A stretch of DNA of 33,484 bases from Vulcanimicrobiota bacterium (GTDB lineage Bacteria; Pseudomonadota; Gammaproteobacteria; Xanthomonadales; Rhodanobacteraceae): assembly GCA_903970555.1 (NCBI GenBank), contig CAJCJD010000074.1, positions 1-33,484 of the forward strand. Reading direction: 5' to 3'. Positions 23,771 through 29,837 of this stretch are shown here, piece by piece. Numbering within the stretch: position 1 is the stretch's first letter; every line of letters begins with the position of its first letter. A program made the translations under genes and the position numbers. The notes beneath the pieces are model-generated. The model searched no databases and had not been told where the DNA came from. It saw nothing but the letters and a program-made list of their open reading frames with translations.

Positions 23771-25598
23771 CAAGCAAGTCGCGGTCGCGCTGTTCTTCGA
23801 TGATGCTGAACTGGGTGGTCACCTGCGCACTGCGCTCTGCGAGCACGGTGCGCAGATTGCGCATGAAGGTCCGCTAAGCAGTTTCGACGAGGCAAAGCTG
23901 CGTGCGGCAAAGGTCGACGTGCTGGTGGTTAATCTCGATGATGCCGTGGATGACACCACGCTCGATCGTATCTATGGCTTGATCGATGCCGGCAAGACAC
24001 CTGTGGTGTTCAATGATGCGCAGGCCAGCCGCGGTTTGGACGGTTGGGATCGCGCACGTTGGGCGCGGCATTTGGCGTCCAAGGTACTCAACAACGACAC
24101 GATCGACCCGCCGCGACCCGACAACGCGCGAGAGGTCGAGACGCCTCACGTTTCAACGCTTGAAGCAGAGCAGCAAGCAGAACCTGTCCCGGCCGAATCA
24201 CTGGCCGAGGAAACAGCAGCCGACTCGATCGAAGATCTGCCACTCGAACACGATGACTCCGCGCCCGATACCGAAACTCTCGCGGCCGAGCTGGAAGCGT
24301 TGCTAGCTTCCGACGAATCGGTCGACGTGCCGGAAGACGAGTTCGGCTCGGGCCTGAAATACAACGCGGACGATGCGGTGCCGTTGTTGCACGACGGCGA
24401 GTTCGGTGAACACGATGCGCAATTGCACGACGCGCTCCTCGAATCGACACCGTCGACACGCGTCGAGCCACCGGCTTTCAACGCCGATATCGACCACATC
24501 TCCTTGGCTACCGAGTCGGTCGACGGTGCTGAGGATGAGTTCGGCTCCGGCCTGAAGTACAACGCGGATGATGCGTTGCCGCCACTGCACGACGGCCATT
24601 TCGGCGAGCACGACGCGTTCATCGAATCGGAGCCATCGCCGCTGCACATTGAGCCACCGGCTTTCAGCGCCAATATCGATCACCTTTCCCTGGCGTCGGT
24701 CGACGACGAAGACTTCACGCCGGCGGTCATCGAAAAAGCCACACTCGCCCAGCAAACGCCAGCGCCGTCCGCTCCGGAATGGGGCTTTGTCGAAGAAGAT
24801 GAATTCACGGCGCCCAAGGCCTCGGATGACAAGCCAAAACAGAATTTCGGCGTCGAGAAAGTCAGCGCGGCCGATTACCTGGCCCCCGATGCGGACGAAG
24901 TGGAGTCGCCCATCGAGCCTGGCATGACACTGGAGTTAGTTTCGCTTGAGGAAGCTATCGCGCCCAAGCAAGATTACGAGCCCCAGGAAACCCATCTGCA
25001 CGAACTGGAGACCGCATTTGCGCGTTTGTTGGTGCTAGGTGCTGCGCGGGATAGCCAGGCTTCGCTGGCGGTATTTCTTGCCGGCTTGCCCGGCAATCTC
25101 AAGCTTCCGATCTTGCTGACCCAACATCAGAGCAATGGATCGGCCGAACAATTGGCCCAATCGCTCGCGACTCAAAGTGCGTTGCCCGTGAAAGTTGCCG
25201 TTGTCGGAATGCGCGCAAAGCCAGGCGAAATCCTGCTTGTGCCGCGTGGCCAACAAGTGCGCATCTTGCGCGACGGGCAGGTGGAACTTACTGCCGCGAA
25301 CGAGGATACGAACGAACAGGCGCCGTCTATCGATAGCAGCTTTACGATGGCAGCGAATGTGTTCGGGCGTGACGCACTGGCGATCGTGTTCGCCGGGCAA
25401 GCCACCGACGCGGTGGCGGGTGCGCAGGCGATTCATGATCGCGGCGGACAGGTTTGGGTCGAATCGTCCTCCAACGATCATTACGCAAACATGGTGCATG
25501 GCGTGCTAGCCGAACGGCTGGCCAGTTTTTCCGGCTCGCCGCAAGAGCTCGCGGTGCGCCTAATGGATGATCTGAACCATTCTGGGCGGATGTCATGA
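23763..25598 (+). CDS. CheB-like protein of the Chp operon (ChpB-like), predicted to lack the catalytic Ser
   Basis: The 611-residue protein has three parts. Residues 1-110 resemble a degenerate receiver: the strand where the phospho-Asp is expected reads VLVVNLDD, with Asn at that place. Residues 110-410 are acidic and low in complexity and include a tandem repeat (185-250 and 251-312). Residues 420-611 match the CheB methylesterase domain in order: LLVLGAARDS, ILLTQHQSN, LPVKVA, PGEILLVPRG, IVFAGQATDAVAG, GGQVWVE. Aligning to the CheB triad spacing puts A428 at the nucleophile, with H455 and D549 retained. It starts inside the chpA stop region (8-nt overlap). Its last 11 codons form one arm of the downstream structured element. 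ChpB in Pseudomonas occupies the same operon role, so orthology is likely; activity is doubtful. Confidence 0.85.
   Translation: MTDKQVAVALFFDDAELGGHLRTALCEHGAQIAHEGPLSSFDEAKLRAAKVDVLVVNLDDAVDDTTLDRIYGLIDAGKTPVVFNDAQASRGLDGWDRARWARHLASKVLNNDTIDPPRPDNAREVETPHVSTLEAEQQAEPVPAESLAEETAADSIEDLPLEHDDSAPDTETLAAELEALLASDESVDVPEDEFGSGLKYNADDAVPLLHDGEFGEHDAQLHDALLESTPSTRVEPPAFNADIDHISLATESVDGAEDEFGSGLKYNADDALPPLHDGHFGEHDAFIESEPSPLHIEPPAFSANIDHLSLASVDDEDFTPAVIEKATLAQQTPAPSAPEWGFVEEDEFTAPKASDDKPKQNFGVEKVSAADYLAPDADEVESPIEPGMTLELVSLEEAIAPKQDYEPQETHLHELETAFARLLVLGAARDSQASLAVFLAGLPGNLKLPILLTQHQSNGSAEQLAQSLATQSALPVKVAVVGMRAKPGEILLVPRGQQVRILRDGQVELTAANEDTNEQAPSIDSSFTMAANVFGRDALAIVFAGQATDAVAGAQAIHDRGGQVWVESSSNDHYANMVHGVLAERLASFSGSPQELAVRLMDDLNHSGRMS
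24315..24698 (+). repeat. Tandem in-frame repeat in the CheB-like gene
   Basis: Two adjacent copies, 24315-24512 (66 codons) and 24513-24698 (62 codons), each encode EDEFGSGLKYNADDA, then LHDG.FGEHDA, an ES.PS segment, EPPAF, and IDH.SLA. DNA identity is high across the conserved parts, as in a fairly recent duplication. Copy 1 has four extra codons near QLHDAL. A shorter related DEFTAP stretch appears further on at residues 346-351. Confidence 0.9.
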
Positions 25599-25832
25599 TG
25601 TGCAGAAGGCCAGCAGGTTGTGTTGCGCGGCGCAGGGCAGACTGGCCGTCTGTTCAAGCCGCGCGGCGCAGCATGCGGGCCTTCTGCACATCACCCTTCG
25701 GGCCGGCCCTGTCTGTCCGCATATCTGCGGTCCATCGTCTCGACAGACGGGCAGTCCGCCTTCGCCGATGGCCCTGTGATCTGCGATCAGACACGGCCGG
25801 TGACATCTGTCCAGAATGGTTCAGGGCATCCA
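25564..25832 (+). ncRNA. Candidate structured RNA element: three-way junction between the CheB-like gene and chpC
   Basis: The closing helix pairs 25564-25595 with 25801-25832: 28 Watson-Crick pairs, 3 G-U and 1 A-G mismatch. Helix 2 (25596-25693) starts on the next base. Helix 3 is closed by 25703-25715 with 25788-25800 (12 pairs, one C-C) and abuts the closing helix with no gap. A 9-nt linker CCCTTCGGG (25694-25702), with a UUCG-type mini-loop, joins helices 2 and 3. Helix 3 encloses a perfect CCGCA-TATC-TGCGG hairpin (25717-25730) and other short stems. The 5' arm is the last 11 codons of the CheB-like gene and its stop codon opens helix 2. The 3' arm ends 2 nt before the chpC Shine-Dalgarno (GAGGA, 25835-25839). 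It could be an attenuator, a translation-coupling device, a processing site or a MITE-like insertion. I know no named family that matches. Confidence 0.75.
25596..25693 (+). repeat. Long near-perfect hairpin (helix 2 of the structured element)
   Basis: A perfect 16-bp inverted repeat, 25596-25611 with 25678-25693, continues inward through an A-G mismatch, three pairs (25613-25615 with 25674-25676), a G-A mismatch, and a 15-bp helix (25617-25631 with 25658-25672, four G-U). It ends in an apical hairpin 25635-25642 with 25648-25655 (two G-U) and loop TGGCC. All six wobbles are G-U in the + strand transcript. No T run follows, so it is not an ordinary terminator. Confidence 0.88.
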
Positions 25833-25845
25833 ATGAGGACTTCCG

Positions 25846-26322
25846 ATGAGCGAACAGCCACTACCCCGCGAAATCCGCTGCGTCCTGGTGCCGGTGGGCG
25901 ATCTGCGCCTGCTGTTGCCCAACGCCACCGTGGCCGAAGTGATCACGTTGACTACCCCTGAACCGATCCCCGGCGCGCCCGAGTGGTTGCTTGGCCGTAT
26001 CGCGTGGCGCGGTTGGCGCGTGCCGCTGGTTTCCTTCACCAAGCTGACCGGTGCGCAGGAAGGCGATTCGGACCTGAGCGTGCGCGTGGCCGTGCTCAAG
26101 GCACTCGGCGGCAATGCCGAACTACCGTTCGTGGCGGTGGTGACGCAAGGTTTCCCACGCCTGACCACGCTCAATGCGGAGTTGATCATTCCGACACACG
26201 ACGGCAAGCCGTTGCCACGTGGCGTGAAGGCGCAGGTGCTGGTGCGCGACGACGTCGCGATGATTCCGGATCTGGAAGGCATCGAAAACGAAGTGAACGA
26301 GTTGTTGCAGCAGGCGAGCTGA
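25846..26322 (+). CDS. chpC: CheW-domain protein of the Chp operon (ChpC-like)
   Basis: The 158-residue protein is a single CheW-like domain. It starts REIRCVLVPVGDLRLLLPN, continues EPIPGAPEWLLGRIAWRGWRVPLVSF, the CheW core with Gly-Arg-Ile in place of the usual GxxNxRG, and ends in an acidic helix (ENEVNELLQQAS). ChpC in Pseudomonas is a second CheW-type adaptor of the Chp system, probably for additional receptors. GAGGA lies 6 nt before the ATG. It is separated from the CheB-like gene by the structured element, unlike the overlapping genes upstream. Confidence 0.87.
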   Translation: MSEQPLPREIRCVLVPVGDLRLLLPNATVAEVITLTTPEPIPGAPEWLLGRIAWRGWRVPLVSFTKLTGAQEGDSDLSVRVAVLKALGGNAELPFVAVVTQGFPRLTTLNAELIIPTHDGKPLPRGVKAQVLVRDDVAMIPDLEGIENEVNELLQQAS

Positions 26323-26323
26323 A

Positions 26324-26345
26324 CCTTCTCCGTAATCGGAGGAGG
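26324..26345. terminator. Stem-loop between convergent chpC and rsmE
   Basis: CCTTCTCCG (26324-26332), loop TAAT, CGGAGGAGG (26337-26345) form a 9-bp stem with one G-T pair. It lies 1 nt after the chpC stop and 9 nt after the rsmE stop on the other strand. No clear T run follows on either strand, so it is a candidate terminator or 3'-end stabiliser only. Confidence 0.55.
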
Positions 26346-26354
26346 TAGCCAAAG

Positions 26355-27089
26355 CTAAACGTCTCCGTGCAGGGCCTGCAAGGCAGCAAGGGCGGCCAAT
26401 CCAGCTGTTTCCGTGCGCAGAATGCGCGGCCCCAATCGCAGGCCCGCAAAACCTGCGTCTTGCAACGCCGCAATATCACGATCGCCCAGGCCACCTTCTG
26501 GGCCGACTACCAGCAAGCCGCCTGCTTCGCCAAAGCGCAATTCACGTGCGCGCAGCGTGCCCTCGGGTAACAGGGCAAGACGCTGAACGCTGTCATCGGC
26601 GAGGCTATCCAGCCATGCCTGCAGCGGTAGCGCGGCTAGAACCTCCGGTACTCGGACACGGCCGCTCTGTTCACAGGCGCTGGCCGCCACAGCTCGCCAA
26701 TGCAGCAGCCGCTTCTCTGCCCGGGATGGCTCCAGTTTCACTTCGGAGCGTTCGGTAAACAGCGGCACGATTCGGGCCACGCCCAGCTCCGTGGCTTTTT
26801 GCACAATCAGATCCATCTTCTCGCCGCGCGCCACACCTTGTGCGAGCGTGAGCCTGAGCGGCGATTCGTTGGCGACCGATTCACGGCCATCGATACGCAA
26901 CGTAACGTCGCGCTTGCCGACGGCAATCAGCGTGGCGGTGTAGTCATAACCATCGCCATTGAATACGGTAAGCGCATCGCCCGGATTCATTCGCAACACG
27001 CGCGCTACGTGCTCGGCAGCCTGCGACGGCAGCGCGAGTTCTGCGTTCATGGAGAGCGGTTGATCAATATGAATGCGGGTTGTGCGCAT
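26355..27089 (-). CDS. rsmE: 16S rRNA (uracil-1498-N3)-methyltransferase
   Basis: RsmE uses SAM to methylate U1498 of 16S rRNA. The 244-residue protein has the N-terminal PUA-like domain (HVARVLRMNPGDALTVFNGDG) and the SPOUT domain: QKATELGVARIVPLFTERS, LLVVGPEGGLGDRDI, and the knot LRLGPRILRTETAGLAAL at the C-terminus. The frame is open to a TTG at 27107, with further ATGs at 27101 and 27089. MRTTRIHIDQ at 27089 fits the family N-terminus; none of the starts has a strong ribosome site. Confidence 0.95.
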   Translation of the reverse strand: MRTTRIHIDQPLSMNAELALPSQAAEHVARVLRMNPGDALTVFNGDGYDYTATLIAVGKRDVTLRIDGRESVANESPLRLTLAQGVARGEKMDLIVQKATELGVARIVPLFTERSEVKLEPSRAEKRLLHWRAVAASACEQSGRVRVPEVLAALPLQAWLDSLADDSVQRLALLPEGTLRARELRFGEAGGLLVVGPEGGLGDRDIAALQDAGFAGLRLGPRILRTETAGLAALAALQALHGDV

Positions 27090-27267
27090 ACGGATAGGCA
27101 TTAACAAACAGATCGCTCAGCATACAACTTGCACGGCTGGTCGTTCATTCATCTGAACGCAAGAGCGCTCGGGGCCATGGACCCTTGCGGCAGTTGCTGC
27201 TCCGTATCAGCATGGTTGGCGACCCACAACATGCTCGCCGTCCCCGCGTTGCGAGCAGGAGGTTGCT

Positions 27268-27588
27268 ATGTCCAGGTTTATTTCACTCGCAGTGCTGCTG
27301 GCTACCAGTTTCGCCGCGCCGGTATGCTCCTCGCCGCAAAGTGCACAGCCGCCAGCCCCTGCCGCCACGGCATCGAGTGCCACGCCGCATGCTTCGCCGA
27401 TCAGGCCCGGCGACCACAATTGCATACGCGATACGGGCAGTTTGATCCCGCCCAAGAAGGGCGAGTGCCTGCCAGTTCCAGGTCGCAGCTATACCCAGCA
27501 AGACCTCGAGAGTACGGGCGAGCGCAACCTGGGGCCGGCCCTGCAGAAGCTCGATCCGAGCGTGACCATCCACGGAAACGGATATTGA
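27268..27588 (+). CDS. Small exported protein of unknown function
   Basis: The protein has 106 residues with a strong ribosome site (AGGAGG at 27258-27263, 4 nt before the ATG). Residues 1-20 form a signal peptide (MSRFISLAVLLATSFAAP). The Cys after PV does not make a standard lipobox. A Pro/Ala-rich stretch (about 24-46) precedes a compact conserved-looking C-terminus: NCIRDTGSLIPPKKGECLPV, GRSYTQQDLESTGE, LQKLDPSVTIHG. The two Cys in that part could pair in the periplasm. I do not know the family. It lies alone between rsmE (divergent) and bioA (convergent). Confidence 0.8.
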   Translation: MSRFISLAVLLATSFAAPVCSSPQSAQPPAPAATASSATPHASPIRPGDHNCIRDTGSLIPPKKGECLPVPGRSYTQQDLESTGERNLGPALQKLDPSVTIHGNGY

Positions 27589-27619
27589 CCGCAGTACTTC
27601 TCGCGTCAGTCGCCAAGCA

Positions 27620-28987
27620 TCAAGACGCGATGGCGCGTGCAATACCTTCGACGGCGACATTAACGAGATGATCGATGTCGCTCTCGCTGACAACGTAGGG
27701 CGGCATGAAATAGACGATGTCACCTAACGGCCGCAGTAGCGCGCCGTGTTCCAGCCCATGCATGTAAACCCTCAGGCCCCGACGATCTTTCGCCGGGAAA
27801 GGGCGGCGCGTTGCTTTATCGGCGACCAGTTCCACGGCGGCGATCATGCCTTGTTGGCGCACGTCCGCCACGTTGGGATGGTCGCGCAATGGTGCGAGCC
27901 GCTGTGCAAGATGTGCAGATAACGCGCGATTGCGTTCCAGCACCGGTTCGTCGCGGAAGATCGCCAGTGTTTCCAGCGCGGCGCGACATGCCAACGGGTT
28001 GCCGGTGTAGCTGTGCGAGTGCAGGAAGGCTTTGCCTGCGCTGTATTCGGCGTAAAACGCATCGTAAACATGCTTGGTCGTCAATACGACGGAAAGCGGC
28101 AATGTGCCGCCCGTCAATCCTTTGGACAGGCACATGAAATCGGGCGATACGTTGGCTTGTTCGCAAGCGAACATAGTGCCGGTGCGGCCGAAACCCACGG
28201 CGATTTCATCGGCGATGAAGTGCACGTTATAGCGATGGCAAAGCGCGCGCAGGCCGGTGAGATAACTGGGGTGATACATGCGCATGCCGCCAGCACACTG
28301 CACCAGCGGCTCGACGATGACGGCGCAGGTTTCATGCGCATGCTGTTCGAGCAGCACACGCATGGCTTCCAGTCGACGCGCAGCAGTCTGTTCCGGCGAT
28401 TCGCCCGGCTCGCCCTCATAGGTATCCGGCGACGGCGCGAGAATTGGCGTGAGTAACAGCGGCGCGTAGGTTTTGCGATAAAGCGCGACATCGCTCACCG
28501 ACAAGGCACCGAGCGTTTCGCCGTGATAGCTGCCAGTCAGCGCGATAAAGCGCGTCTTCTCGCCATGGCCCTGATTCAGCCAGTAGTGAAAGCTCATCTT
28601 CAGCGCCACTTCGATTGCCGCTGAACCATTGTCGGCGAAGAATACTTTCTCCAGTCCGGGCGGGGTGATGCGCACCAGCTGCTCGGCCAGCTCGATCGCG
28701 GGCGGATGGGTGAAGCCGGCGAAGATGACGTGTTCCAGTGTCTTCGCCTGGTCGGCCAACCCCGCAGCAATACGCGGATTCGCGTGGCCGAAGAGGTTGG
28801 TCCACCACGAGCTGATGCCGTCGAGATAGCGGCGGCCGTTGGCATCGATCAGCCAGGGGCCTTCGCCGCGCACGATCGGCACCATCGGCACCTGTTCGTG
28901 ATCGTGCATCTGCGTGCAAGGGTGCCAGATGTGTTGTAGGTCGCGCCGGGCGAGGGCGGCGTTGTCGGCGTCAGGGATGCGGGTCAT
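27620..28987 (-). CDS. bioA: Adenosylmethionine-8-amino-7-oxononanoate aminotransferase
   Basis: BioA transfers the amino group of SAM to KAPA to make DAPA in biotin synthesis. The 455-residue class III PLP aminotransferase has the BioA N-terminus (HIWHPCTQMHDHE), SSWWTNLFGHANPRI, GSYHGETLGALSVSD, the Asp of HFIADEIAVGFGRTG, the PLP Lys in CLSKGLTGGTLPLS, and SYTGNPLACRAAL. The frame continues upstream to 29128, overlapping gspN. The ATG at 28987 gives the normal family length. No other bio genes are in the window. It diverges from gspN over 67 bp. Confidence 0.96.
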   Translation of the reverse strand: MTRIPDADNAALARRDLQHIWHPCTQMHDHEQVPMVPIVRGEGPWLIDANGRRYLDGISSWWTNLFGHANPRIAAGLADQAKTLEHVIFAGFTHPPAIELAEQLVRITPPGLEKVFFADNGSAAIEVALKMSFHYWLNQGHGEKTRFIALTGSYHGETLGALSVSDVALYRKTYAPLLLTPILAPSPDTYEGEPGESPEQTAARRLEAMRVLLEQHAHETCAVIVEPLVQCAGGMRMYHPSYLTGLRALCHRYNVHFIADEIAVGFGRTGTMFACEQANVSPDFMCLSKGLTGGTLPLSVVLTTKHVYDAFYAEYSAGKAFLHSHSYTGNPLACRAALETLAIFRDEPVLERNRALSAHLAQRLAPLRDHPNVADVRQQGMIAAVELVADKATRRPFPAKDRRGLRVYMHGLEHGALLRPLGDIVYFMPPYVVSESDIDHLVNVAVEGIARAIAS

Positions 28988-28992
28988 CCGGC

Positions 28993-29038
28993 TATGATCG
29001 GGGCAGTAGCGGTGTCGCTCAAGCGTCACCGCGTTTTT
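28993..29038 (+). promoter_or_regulatory. Candidate -10 box and terminator-like leader hairpin upstream of gspN
   Basis: On the + strand TATGAT (28993-28998) could be a -10 box, though its -35 is poor. Starting a few bases beyond the expected +1, GCGGTG-T-CGC (29009-29018) pairs with GCG-T-CACCGC (29023-29032) around loop TCAA, and GTTTTT follows (29033-29038). This is the layout of an intrinsic terminator, placed 16 nt upstream of the gspN ATG between two divergent genes. It could attenuate the gspN-mazG operon or block transcription coming through bioA in antisense. Confidence 0.55.
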
Positions 29039-29054
29039 ATGCGGATCAGGATGG

Positions 29055-29837
29055 ATGAAGACCTTGCGCATCGTGCTGGCCGGATTGGCCGCATTCCTGC
29101 TGGCGCTGGCCGCGCTGGTGTGGTTCATGCCGGCAAGCCTGGCGCTCCCTTTGATGCAGTCGCGCCTGCATGGGCTGCAGTTCGAGCACGTGAGCGGGAC
29201 GATTTGGCAGGGCCACGCCGACCAGGTATCGACCGCAGGGGGCCCTTCACTTGGCAGCGTTGCGTGGACGCTCTCGCACCGTGCCCTGATCGGCGATATC
29301 CGGTTAGGCCTGGATCTTCGTCAGCCGCAGCTTCAACTGCATGGACAGATGCACCGACTCTCCCCGACGCAGGATGAGTGGCGGGACGTCACCTTGCACG
29401 TGGATATGGCTTTGCTCGCCCTACAGCCCTGGTTGCACGGCCAGCCACAAGGACAGCTGGACGTGCACATTGCGCAAGCGCAGCTGCAGGGCAATTGGCC
29501 GATGCAGGTCGAAGCGACGGGTCATTGGTCGCAGGCTGCCATACACACTGTGCAAGGAACATTTCCGCTCGGTGTGCTATCGCTCAACGTCAGCGGACAA
29601 TCCGGCGTACTTCAGGCCACACTCAACGATGATCGCACGGGTCCCTTGCAGACGGCTGGACGGCTATCCTTCAGTCCGCTTGGATGGGATCTGAGCATGG
29701 ACCTGAAGCCGCATCGCAGCGATCCAGCGTTTTTGCACTGGTTGCACACGCTAGGCACCCCCACACCGGACGGCAGCGTAAGACTCCGCTATCGTGGAGG
29801 CCTGACCCAACTCAATGCACCGACAGGAAATCCATGA
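29055..29837 (+). CDS. gspN: Type II secretion system protein N (GspN) homologue
   Basis: The 260-residue bitopic inner-membrane protein has an N-terminal transmembrane helix (about residues 5-30) and a beta-rich periplasmic part. The family motif region FEHVSGTIWQGHADQV follows the membrane anchor, as in T2SS N proteins. It ends with DGSVRLRYRGGLTQ, a typical strand-rich C-terminus. No other gsp gene is in the window, so it is an orphan here. Its stop overlaps the next ATG by 4 nt (ATGA), making it the first gene of a five-gene coupled operon with phosphatase and pyrophosphatase genes. The family call is good; a role in a T2SS of this organism is inferred. Confidence 0.88.
   Translation: MKTLRIVLAGLAAFLLALAALVWFMPASLALPLMQSRLHGLQFEHVSGTIWQGHADQVSTAGGPSLGSVAWTLSHRALIGDIRLGLDLRQPQLQLHGQMHRLSPTQDEWRDVTLHVDMALLALQPWLHGQPQGQLDVHIAQAQLQGNWPMQVEATGHWSQAAIHTVQGTFPLGVLSLNVSGQSGVLQATLNDDRTGPLQTAGRLSFSPLGWDLSMDLKPHRSDPAFLHWLHTLGTPTPDGSVRLRYRGGLTQLNAPTGNP

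Noticed and set aside
25596-25693. Long hairpin as a simple Rho-independent terminator of the CheB-like gene
   Set aside because: There is no T run after the stem, and chpC downstream is a functional part of the same operon with its ribosome site just beyond the element.
25595-25961. Short open frames running through the structured element into chpC
   Set aside because: They have no motifs or ribosome sites, and the self-complementary sequence explains their presence. chpC is clearly coded in the overlapping frame.
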